Below are positions 11,715 to 21,274 of a stretch of 64,000 nt of DNA, piece after piece (positions within the stretch are counted from its first letter, which is position 1; each line of letters begins with the position of its first letter). The notes under the pieces are model-generated. The model did no database searches, was not told the origin of the DNA, and worked only from the letters and a program-made list of their open reading frames with translations. The position numbers and the translations under genes are program-made. This DNA comes from Cryptomeria japonica (taxonomy: Eukaryota > Streptophyta > Pinopsida > Cupressales > Cupressaceae): positions 24,243,860 to 24,307,859 of the forward strand of contig NC_081412.1 in assembly GCF_030272615.1 (NCBI RefSeq). Reading direction: 5' to 3'.

Positions 11715-13197
11715 TCAAACCGGTATGTTAAGAGATTCCTCAATCATGAAGTTGGGAAGGATGTTGTGCGCTACTATAGCACTACTTATGGCTATGATGG
11801 ATGATCAAGAAATGGAAGAAACCATCATCATAATAAAGAAAGACCTACTCCTAAGCATGAAAATGGGAAGAAGAATGAGTCCAAGCAGGTATAGAGGAAG
11901 AAGACCATGGACCAACACTCTACACTCATTGCATAGGTGATATATCCTAAGGCCTAAAGGAGATGCTAGATCTTGGGGGGAGTAATTTACTAAATTTATC
12001 ATTCACCCCCTCAATGATGAAGGCACCATGGAAGAACATGCTATTGTCGATATGAAGGATGGAAATGATATGATAAGTGTGTGTATAGGCTACCTTAACT
12101 GCACATGTACATATCAGTGTTTGATCACTACTGCATGTGTCAATAAGTGGAGGTTAACAACTGGTATCAGATGTTAACTGGTATGAGCAGGATGTTACCG
12201 ACATAGATGCCTACAGGTACTTGCAAGTTATGTAAGACAATGAAGTTGGAAATCATTGCATTAGCCCTGGTAGCATGGAATGTGGAGTTCATGTCTCAAG
12301 TGGTATTGGAAAAGAACTAAATGACATATGTTGGCCTGGTGGTTGATCATGCAGGAATGCATATTTTTGCGCTAACCGGTTATAATTATGACCCGACGAT
12401 GACATTGTATGGCATTGTGTTCATCCAGGATCATGTCATAGGTTGTGGGGGATACAATGGAGCTAAAGGATCATCAGATGATCACATATGCACATCTAAA
12501 CCCATATATGGAGGAGATTGGAGTCTCGGTATTGTACCTTACCAGAGATAAGAACCTGAGACGTATGAATCAGGGCAAGTTCAAGTACTCATGATGTAGA
12601 CCTGGCATGCTTGAACTTGTATGGATACTAACTATCCAAAACTACAGATGATGAAAAGTTACAGTAGGAATACCAAGGATAATTTCATTGTAAGGGGTAT
12701 CTACTTGACAGTTGGCTGGTTGTTTTAGAAGTACAATCACATTTGATTCCTAAATAAATTTGGGATCAAATAGGAGGTGTTGCAGGGTGATCGACAAGTG
12801 AGTAGTATTCACTGATGCATTAACAATTAGTATCAATCCTTCTACAAATTGAGTGCTCTATCAAATAGTATCACACTTGCATGCTCAATTGGTGTTAGTT
12901 GATGGTTGATTCATCCATCTCAAGTGTTGTGACTTGAGAAGATGTAATAGAATGTAATAATTGGTATCAAAGGATGAGAGATATTCGGTAAAGAAAAGGG
13001 GGAGTAATAATTTTGTCAGTGACCGGTAAATATAGGGAGGAATGATATCCTGACAGTGCCCTTTGTCATTGTTGTCAAAGAGGGAGAAGAATGATTGTAA
13101 TATACTGCATACTACATATGTGAGAATCCATGGATCATAGAAAGGGGGAGAAGGATTATGTAGTATGTCGGATACTACATGAGCTGACATCAATGCC
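11715..13197 (+). other. Ty1-1 internal 3' region without recognisable pol
   Basis: About 1.5 kb between Gag and the polypurine tract. I find no protease (DSG), integrase, RT (YVDD) or RNase H motif. One 76-codon frame (12321-12551) resembles nothing I know. Near the end are purine-rich PPT-like blocks at 13061-13089 and 13141-13150, before the true tract. Confidence 0.6.
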
Positions 13198-13209
13198 AAA
13201 GGGGGAGAT
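13198..13209 (+). other. Polypurine tract of Ty1-1
   Basis: AAAGGGGGAGAT immediately before the 3' LTR start TGTTGGCATTGGG. It lies in the loop of an inverted repeat: TGACATCAATG at 13185-13195 and its complement at 13227-13237. Confidence 0.9.
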
Positions 13210-13970
13210 TGTTGGCATTGGGTTGTCATTGATGTCAACCGGTATAGGATGACTATGGGTATGAGAGATGTATATGCAAAACTATCAAGGAGGAGTACAG
13301 GTTGTGATATCTTTGATATCACCTTGTGTTGCAGAATACTGGTAAGGTAAGGAAGATGACCCCAGGAGTCACCAGTACACAAGTTGTTGCCTGACTTGTG
13401 TGGATGGAAAGTCGGATCAACCAAGTGAGTGGTTTTCAGCCTGCAAAGGTCATGACTAGTGTACAAGCAGGATGAGCAAGGTTCTTGGATGTTGTTTGTG
13501 ATGAAGAGGCATTATGTTACCTAAATCACATCAACACTAGAGGAGAAGAATGAACATATCACAGGTGTGTTGTAAGGTTGTAGAACAATAGGACTCTCAC
13601 CTGATGAAAATGCAGTCATCATGAGAAGCAATGACTGACAGTGAATGTTCCCACACCGGATCACATGTGCCTGTTTGAAGATATGTTGCACAAATAGGGA
13701 AGTCACATGAGTACATTGTAGGATGCAGAAGACAACGTGTCACTCCACCCGTAAGTGGATCTTATCTCCTATTATGCATTATGTGCATCATAGTCCCTTG
13801 AGATAAGGTAGATGAGGAAAAGGTAGGTGTTTGAAGGTTCACACTAGATCTATTGGGGAATTGAGGGAATGCCTTAAGTGCATGAGATCAGGGTTATGCA
13901 CTGGACCAACAGAGAAGGCATATTGAGATTCCAGTACAGAAGAAGAGTGATGTGTTTGTCATTTTCAAAA
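13210..13970 (+). repeat. 3' LTR of Ty1-1, first segment
   Basis: Matches 7317 to about 8060 of the 5' LTR with scattered substitutions and small indels. It is cut at 13970 by Ty1-2 and resumes at 30588 (GATAAACCATCTGAG, matching GATAAACTAGTTGAG in the 5' LTR). Confidence 0.9.
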
Positions 13971-14899
13971 TGTTGGCATTATACACTCAGATGAGAATGG
14001 TAGATGTTGTCATTGATGGCAACAAGGCTCATTGTGGCAACAAAGTTCAAAGGTTCAACATGGTTCACAGGTTATACCAACAATAGACTTCACACCAGCA
14101 CCGAAATCTAGTTTACACCGGCAAAAGATTATGCTGGCAGTCTAAGCCGACTTGGCAATAATATTGTTTGTAATGTAAATTATATTTGTATGGCCAACAT
14201 GATGTATTGTAAAGAATTATAAAAAATTGAGATCTTGTAGGTCATTTGAAATGTAAGTAATGTAAGTAATGTAAGTAGGTATGTGTGTATGTCAACGATA
14301 TATGTGATAAGATAGGGATATGATACCGGATAATTGTATATGCACTTTGATATATTTATTTTGAGAGTGAATAAGAAGCAGAGCAGAGCGAAGACTATTA
14401 TGTGAAAGCAGAATCATTTACCGGCAAGGTTTTTGGAAGAGGTATCAGACAAAGGTTAAACCGGTACTGAATCCAACATTGCAGATGCTATTTTAAAGCA
14501 GTACATTGTTATTGTATTTAACAATCCAATTGTGTAGTCAGTGAGATTCCATTTTTGTTGTTGAGCAGTGAGCTCTAGGCAGTTGGTCATCCTACATGTG
14601 TAGGCCCTTGTTGTATTGAGTAATATTTATTCATATTGGTCAGCAAGTAAATATTATGGGTCACAAATCCCACTGAGGTTTTTCCCCTACCGGGTTTCCT
14701 CACCAAAAATATATGTGTTATGGTGTGCATTGATGCTGATTCTTTGTTTCTCTTTACTGCATTATTATTTGCTTACCGGTATATTAATTTCAGTTATAAA
14801 GTTGCAAATAAGTTTAAATATTTCATCTACCAGTCAGACACTGATTCACCACACCCCCTCTCCCTCTCAGTGTCTTTGGGGTTAACCAAATATCTAATA
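13971..14899 (+). repeat. 5' LTR of Ty1-2
   Basis: 929 bp, starting TGTTGGCATTATACAC and followed by a tRNA-Met-type PBS. Matches 29675-30587. Its terminal bases read TCTAATA where the 3' copy has TCTAACA. Confidence 0.92.
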
Positions 14900-14900
14900 A

Positions 14901-14917
14901 TTGGTATCAGAGCATGG
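14901..14917 (+). other. Primer binding site of Ty1-2
   Basis: TTGGTATCAGAGCATGG after the LTR end, complementary to initiator tRNA-Met as in Ty1-1. Confidence 0.88.
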
Positions 14918-15184
14918 TCCTCTATTTCCAGAAGCCTAATAGCTTGAGGAAGATTCTGAAACCGATACTGATGGAAAGTTTGAGATAACAGTTGGTAGCG
15001 ACTCTTGAAGATTTTGATGCAGAAAAATTGAAGAATATCATATTTGAAGATGAATTCATATCTGCTCAGGAATTCATCAAAGCACTTCAACAAAACCTGG
15101 TTATAGCACAGAATAAGAGAAAATAATTATATGTACAACTGCGAAAACAAGATGATGAAGAAAAAGAAACTCTCAGAGATATTG
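14918..15184 (+). pseudogene. Ty1-2 internal 5' fragment
   Basis: Coding-like remnant upstream of the Ty3-C insertion. One frame reads an acidic/lysine-rich peptide (EDFDAEKLKNIIFEDEF, AQEFIKALQQNL) with a few stops. It probably belongs to the ORF that resumes at 26781, but material may have been lost at the junctions. Function is unknown. Confidence 0.45.
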
Positions 15185-15230
15185 CGAGTAATCGTCAAGG
15201 TGCATAGGGTTGATAATGAAGGAAACATCT

Positions 15231-15239
15231 CCTTATATA
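15231..15239 (-). promoter_or_regulatory. TATA-like box in Ty3-C 3' LTR
   Basis: TATATAAGG on the minus strand, kept at 26389-26397 in the 5' LTR. The core is nearly symmetrical, so it could also support plus-strand transcription towards the PMD gene; that is speculation. Confidence 0.5.
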
Positions 15240-15399
15240 GAAGACACTATATGAAATGGAAGGATAAGATTGAGAGGTGTAAAAGATAAATGGTTGGCTA
15301 TGATTAGAGGGTAAGTAGAGGAAATAAGAAAATAATAAGAGGGTAGGTAGTGTATGAATTAAGAGATGAATGACATGTGTCATGGGTAGAAAAGGCTCA

Positions 15400-15645
15400 T
15401 GAATTAATTAAATAAATAAATATTTATTTAATTAATAGAAGAAGTGGGATCAAATTAAATAAATAAAAGGTATTTATTTAATTTAGGAAAAGGATAATTT
15501 AAATAAATAAATGTATTTATTTAAATGAGAAATAAGGCTAGAAGAATATTAATGAATTAATTAATTAAATAAATATTCATTTAATTAATAGAAGAATTAG
15601 GCTAAAATAATTAAATAAATAAAGATATTTATTTAATTAGACAAG
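15400..15645. repeat. Array of five AT palindromes in the Ty3-C LTR
   Basis: Five self-complementary units of about 30 bp follow each other about every 45 bp. Each is built as TTAATTAAATAAATA then its mirror complement TATTTATTTAATTAA with a 0-4 base centre. The array recurs at 26560-26780 and, in reverse, at 60270-60510. Confidence 0.8.
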
Positions 15646-15664
15646 ACAATTTTAGGTGTCTACA

Positions 15665-15680
15665 TTTTTCCCCTCTTTGA
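15665..15680 (-). other. Polypurine tract of Ty3-C
   Basis: Reads AAAGAGGGGAAAAA on the minus strand, directly before the 3' LTR start, as in Ty3-A. Confidence 0.85.
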
Positions 15681-16019
15681 GACAATGCAGCTTGTTGCGT
15701 TGTTTCAAAGAAGATAATATGAATTGATACAAAGTTTCCCCAAGATGGGAATGATATGCCCTCTCGAGAGATTGGATGAAAATGTCTGAAAAGATCACAG
15801 ACAATCTCTCGATAAGAAAGAAAGGCTAGAATGGAATGACCGGATAGGATAGAGTGACAAAGTCACAGAATAACGAAGACTGACCCGAGAGACGAGGGCT
15901 AGGGCTAGGGCTAAGGCAGTCTATCAGATAGACCACAGGGAGAATATATCCTCATTGTCATCCACACATCCAAGAGATCAAAGTGCAGAGAGATAATAGA
16001 ATAGTAGCAGTCAGCAGCG

Positions 16020-17609
16020 ATGGCATTGGTTCACAGATTCAATCGTGTTCGCCGATTTCAGAGGCCAGCAGAGGCAGGAGAGCCGGTAAGTACCTCAAAA
16101 CCTCCTTTGTATGTTGTCACAATAAATGTTGTCATTAATGCATATTAGGTAGCGCAATAAATGTGCTCTAGGTAGGTATAGAAAAATGTCAAGCGGGGTA
16201 AAAAAAATGCTAAGGCATGTCTCCGTTGGTTCCAGGCGCATCTGTGTTTGTGTCAAGTGCGTCTATGAATTCAACAACATTTGTGTTCAATGCGAGCGCG
16301 TATGTGTAGTATGTATGCGTGTTTACGTCATGAAGGCATGTTTATGTCTTCTAGGGCAAATCAGTAGTTCTGATGAACATACGTTGTCGATTGGATAAGC
16401 TGCTGAGAGGATACACTCAAGCAGGTCCTCTAGGGAAGACTAGGATAGAAATAGGGCTAGGATTGACAATTCTATGATAGAACATATGTTTCCAATTAGG
16501 AAACTACTCAAGAGGATACACTCAAGCAGAGGCCCTAGGATAGGATAGATCAAGGCACTTTGTGATGAACAAGGAGTTCCAAGACATAGTACTTTGTGAT
16601 GAACAGGGAGTACTAAACAGAGCAGCACTTTGTGATGAATAGGGAGTACAAATATGAGCAACACTTTTTGATGAACAGGGAGTGAAAAAACACATAGTAC
16701 TTTGTGATCAACAACAATACTTTGTGATGAACAGGGAGTACCACTAGGATAAACAACAATACTTTGTGATGAATAGTGAGTGTCACTAGGATAGAGTATC
16801 ATAAGCACTTAGGATAAAAAGCAGCATTTTGTGATGAATAGGGAATGCTACTTTGACTGACATAGTTGATTTGCTTGACTGCAGGAGTACCTACCTATAC
16901 TAGAGTCACGGGAGAGATTCCCATCGACTCAGAGGTTACAACCAGAGCTGACTTTTGAGGACAGAGCTGCGATTGAGGTTATGGGTCTGCGATTTATTTT
17001 GTATGTGCTTGAGTTTTGGGCGAACATGGGATTGCTGACTGCACTGGCTGAGAGATGGCACTCAAAGACTTGTAGTTTTCATTTGTCGATGGGTGAGATG
17101 ACAGTCACCTTAGAGGATGTGTATAGGATATTGTGGATACTGATCAATGGGAAGTTATCTCCTTACAATCAAGACAGAGATAGGGATGCACTGAGATGAG
17201 TGTTTTAGGATCCGGGACTAGAGATGAGGGTTGGACACGTGGCTTGGGATACCATGACAGGGACAGGATTATCATTACCAACACTACTGGCAGAAGTGAT
17301 CAGTGGGTTCCTCTGTCCGGATAGGGCAACATGAGGATTGGCTGCGGGATGGGGGAGGAGGAGGATGAGACAACTAGGCTCAAGAGATAGTTGAGGGATA
17401 CTGAGTGGGAGAGGGATCAAGCTATTCAGGGCTATACAGAGGCTGAGACAACACTGAGGGCAGGGAGGCAGGCATCGAGTGGTGGGGTCATGGGTCCTCC
17501 ACCACCACTAGACAGAGGGGACAGGAGAGATGATCCTGGGGTGGGCCCTTCTAGGGCTTAGACTCTGTCGAGGCCAGCCAGCTCCAAGGGAGGGAGTTCA
17601 TCGTAGCCT
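16020..17609 (+). pseudogene. Antisense two-exon plant mobile domain (PMD) gene of Ty3-C
   Basis: Lies on the strand opposite to the element. Exon 1 is 16020-16085 (22 codons, starting MALVHRFNRVRRF). It ends at a strong donor (CCG|GTAAGT), and a GT-AG intron (16086-16884) ends at GACTGCAG. Exon 2 starts in phase 0 at 16885 and stays open to 17199. It encodes the start of an aminotransferase-like PMD: ESRERFPSTQRL, LLTALAERWHSKTCSFHL, GEMTVTLEDVYRIL. After 17199 stops intervene, but PMD-like sequence goes on (VISGFLCPDR) to a Pro/Gly/Arg-rich tail ending near 17609. In Arabidopsis the PMD proteins MAIN and MAIL1 act in silencing and genome stability. The splice sites are my reading, supported by the same layout in Ty3-B. 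No transcript evidence is available. Confidence 0.75.
16555..16850 (+). repeat. Tandem repeat inside the PMD intron of Ty3-C
   Basis: Seven or so copies of GCACTTTGTGATGAACAGGG plus AGT, spaced about 30-45 bp apart by variable filler. It lies wholly within the inferred intron 16086-16884. Confidence 0.85.
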
Positions 17610-19219
17610 TAGAGGGCTCCCTATGTATCAGTTTTGTACCATTTTGTATGATGATGTACACACCTTTGGGTGATTGTAGCCATATGTATTTTGATATCAT
17701 TATATCATGACACTTATGATTTTGAGATTTATATGAGATGATTCATCCTTGCGGAAATGGTAACTATATGCATGTATACATATGTGATGAGATGTTTCAT
17801 GATGTATATTTCTATGTGATGAGATGTTTCATGATGTATGTTTCTATGTGATGGTTATGATATGGATGCAAATATGTACATGATGGAATGCAATATTTTT
17901 GTTCTTTTATGTTTTTAATATGTTATGCCAATGCAAATGTGAATGTATGAAATGCAAATGAATATGATAATGCAAATGTAAAAATGTGCTAATATGTGTT
18001 GTGTGCGGGATGTGATGTATTTGTAATATTTATATGTATGTATGAAATGTTTAATATGTGGTAATGCAGGTGCAACTACATGAAATGCAAATATTTTTGG
18101 TATGTCATTATACTCAGTCGTGTGATAGCAGGCTACACGGACTCAAGAAGGACTATGGAAGTCAATCAAGAAAGGGGAATGAAAGGTGGAAGATATGAAA
18201 GTGAAAAGAGCTTCTTGTGTGTTATCATCATTGAGCTTTATTATGGCAAGTAGGTTATGACAATCGAGGCATATATTTGACCCAGAAAGTCATTGTACCT
18301 GTTTGCATGGAGATAAGATAGTCACAAGCAAGGAATGCCCCAATTCATACTAGACTCACAATGTCCTCATATCCTTGGACAATTCATAGCATTACTAAGA
18401 GACAATCCGCAGACAACAAAGAAAAATAGGTAACAATACCCCATCCTCGCCTTTCTAGTCAAAGACATCCTAAAGATAGAATCTCTAGTCAGAGACATCC
18501 TAGAAAAGCTAAAAGACATGTCACCAAAAGATAAAATCAAAAGAAAACCAAGACTCGACACCAACATCCACTGTAGTCCTCAAGTTTAGTGTCTCTTGTC
18601 ACTTGTATAAGTCTTATTTGATTGTGGTCACAATGTTTACTTTCACAAAAATGATAGATAGCATTGAACCATAATGTTGTCTGAGTCTGTTGAAAGATTT
18701 GATTTGTTGAAGCCCACTATTGTTGTTGTGTCTCATTTGAAACTGACTGAATCCATGAAACTGATACTTTATTGCGGGGAAGATGGAACTTTATTGTGGA
18801 TTGGCAATGCAAATGTTGCTTTATTGAAGATTGTGTGTGGATAGATTGAAGAAAACTAGAATAAATTGTACTGCTCGATACATGTGATGCTCTCAGTTCC
18901 ACACCCATTACTAGATGTAGGATTTGCCTTAGCCACAAATAGGAGCTGATTTATTATAAATTGAAAGGGATGAAAAGGAAGGTTTATTATGAATGGCTAA
19001 CCAATCTTAGGTAGATCAATAACAAGCCATGATGGGAATGGGTAAGTTTATTATGGATGAATAGGTTGTCAGTGTGTGCAAAGTGAAAGGATGAAGGTGA
19101 GTCCTGAAGGAGGGAGGAGCAATGTCTCTACACATGGCACCGGTAACCCATTTTTCACCATGGTACTTACCCAGGGCACCACCGATGTGGTTTTCATCGT
19201 TGGAGGAAAATGTTTTTCT
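17610..19219. other. Ty3-C spacer, no gene
   Basis: Spacer between the PMD gene and integrase. Bases 17780-17850 hold two copies of GATGAGATGTTTCATGATGT. Bases 17870-18100 are rich in ATGCAAATG words. Bases 18218-18560 resemble 770-1130 of Ty3-A. No credible coding frame is seen. Confidence 0.6.
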
Positions 19220-19370
19220 GTTTTCCAAAAAAAAAAAAAATTATGGTTTTTTTTGTGTTTTTTTTTTTTGTGTCACAAGGTGCATGTTTGTCAGGTTTTC
19301 ACCAAGTAACGCTTTTTTTATTTTTATGGTTTTTTTTTTGTTTTTGTTTTTTTTTGTATTTTTGAATTAG
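19220..19370. repeat. Poly-A/poly-T runs after integrase of Ty3-C
   Basis: Several runs of 8-13 T (A on the coding strand). Ty3-B has an A-rich stretch at the same place (38250-38320). Confidence 0.7.
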
Positions 19371-19384
19371 GAAACTCTGAAGAG

Positions 19385-19640
19385 CTATGTGTAAAACCTG
19401 TGAAGGTGCATGTTGTTGATAGGATCCTCCAAAGGTTCACCCTCTGTGATTGAGAGTTGATATGCACCAGACCCATATGTTGTTGTTATGATGTAAGGAC
19501 CAAGCCAGTTTGGTTCGAATTTGCCCTTCTCTCTGTCTTGCTGATTTTTAGGATTTTCTCTGAGAATTAAGTCACCCACCTCAAATGTGTGAGGCTTAAC
19601 CTTATGATTATAGTTGTGTTTTTCCTTGACTGAATAACGT
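19385..19640 (-). pseudogene. Integrase C-terminus of Ty3-C
   Basis: Ends the element's Pol. The open part (19579-19385) reads LILRENPKNQQDREKGKFEPNW then GPYIITTTYGSGAYQL and NNMHLHRFYT. This is the GPY/F module that follows the integrase core in Ty3/gypsy elements. The core with its D,D,E residues is missing. Ty3-B carries the same module on its own strand at about 38040-38232. Confidence 0.85.
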
Positions 19641-20420
19641 GTAGCTCACTTGATTGTCTTCCTTGATAAAGGAACTGAGATAGAATTACTAGTGTGTGGA
19701 CTACATAGGCCCATATGCGTGTCACCTAAAGAAGTTTGGGCATCCCTGACAACAAAGTCCCTTGAGGAAGCTCCATTAAAGGTCCATGATGTATCGCCAA
19801 AAGGGAATGGATGTGTGGAACAAGTGGATGAGTTATGAAGGCTTATGATTGTAAAAAGAAGCGAAAGTAGGATAGCATGATGGAGACTTAGGATCAACAA
19901 GTATTCTTTTTTACTTAAAATTTTAGAACTTTTGCCCCCAGTTATTTTGGTATTAGGGGAGATAAACTCTTTCTCTTTTTGCTTCATAGGATTTTTATCC
20001 TTGACTTTGATTTTTGTGGAGTCTAGTAGCTTTTGATTTTGATTTAGACTTAAGGACTTTTCTTTATCATTAACTTTTAGATTTTTCTTTTCAAATCTTG
20101 ATTTTTGATCCCCAATAAGTGAGGGCTTTTGTGATTCTTGTTGATCCAAGTTTGGAAGTGGAGTGGAAATGGAATGAGTGGATGATATGGTAAAGCTATG
20201 TGAGTTCTCAAGAGGGCTAGCGATACACTCAATAGATTCATTGTTGGAACCACTCTTAGGACTATTGATATCAAGAGTTGCTTGCACCACTAGAGGAGAT
20301 TTGCATTTAGACTTAGTAGCCACAGCACTAGGTGGTTCACACCCAATTCCTTGCAAATTGTTTATAGATTGTTCCTGTCAACTCAATCTCTTAGGAGATA
20401 GTGGGAGTTGATCAACATGA
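19641..20420 (-). pseudogene. Linker after protease in Ty3-C
   Basis: A 236-codon open frame (20356-19646) rich in Ser, Lys, Asn and Pro (SPKSGSNNESIECI, KVNDKEKSLSLNQNQK), plus a short hydrophobic stretch (LLILSLHHAILLSLL). It occupies the place of the Pol linker, and RT is deleted beyond it. Low complexity suggests a spacer rather than an enzyme. I do not recognise a domain. Confidence 0.5.
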
Positions 20421-20429
20421 AAGATATAC

Positions 20430-20940
20430 TCACCGCATCCCAGGTCTTTAATCTTGAACTTTTCTTTGATCTCTGCTTGTTTTGATGTAAAAGATTTCAA
20501 GGATTCTAGATCCACATATACCGATGAAGGGGTAGCCTCTTGATTGGCTGGAATTATTATTTCTGATCTAGGTCACAGATTGTTGCAATATATGAATGGA
20601 TTTGGGTCAGCTTTGACAGTCACTTCCACTCCATTGTAAGGAAAATTGATACATCAATGATATGTAGATGGGATTGTGCTCATCTCATGAATCCATGGAC
20701 GTCCTAGCAATATGTTGTATGTAAGCTCTAGATCAAGGACATGACAAACCACATCCTTTGTAACTAGTCCAACTCTGAGAGGCAAGGTGACTGTGCCTTT
20801 GGATGAACGCTCTTCATCATCATATGCCTTGATGGTAATTTTGTTTGTAGAATTCACAACTTTATCCGAATATCCCAATTGTTTAATAGTGCTCAATGTA
20901 CAAATGTTTAGACCTGCTCCTCCATCTATCAAGACTCATT
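20430..20940 (-). pseudogene. Aspartic protease of Ty3-C
   Basis: Retroviral-type aspartic protease, which processes the polyprotein. Visible are the active-site region MIDGGAGLNICTLSTIKQLGY (Asp in IDGG), a flap-like IKAYDDEERSSKG, and CHVLDLELTYNILLGRPWIHEM, the ILLGRPW motif closing the fold. The usual plant motif is DGGA or DSGA, so the active site may be intact. The frame breaks on both sides. Ty3-A has the homologous segment at 34760-34299. Confidence 0.85.
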
Positions 20941-21274
20941 TTATTCGATGTTTGTGTAGGAAGGCTTCAATGTGTAAAGGTACATTATGTGGTTGGCTCA
21001 CAGAGGTGTCGTCAGCTTCTATGAATGTAAGGGAGTGTGGAACAGAAAGGTATCCCACCATGGATTGAAACTGGTCCACATTCAGATCAGTAGGGACAGA
21101 AGTGTCTCTCAAGATTTTGTCAATAATAGCTTTATGTGTGGGGGATATGCGTAAGAGCTCAAGGATGGAGATGAGCGCAAGTGTCTTCCCTAACTATTCT
21201 ACAATGTCATACTCAGCTTTGGTTGATGAAGAAGCGGTGTTTTTAGCTAGAGAACCTTGCGAAGTGAATTTATC

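Larger units (their letters stand above)
15185..15664 (-). repeat. 3' LTR of Ty3-C (outer end missing)
   Basis: Reads TGTAGACACCTAAAATTG from 15664 downwards. Homologous to 26344-26780 and to the solo LTR at 60251-61017. The outer end, equivalent to 26037-26343, is gone. Confidence 0.88.

Noticed and set aside
15400-15645. AT palindrome array as a CRISPR array
   Set aside because: Units are LTR-internal palindromes with no spacers of uniform kind, in a plant-type repeat context.
19076-19370. Plus-strand frames over the poly-T runs
   Set aside because: Homopolymer artefact next to the integrase end of Ty3-C.
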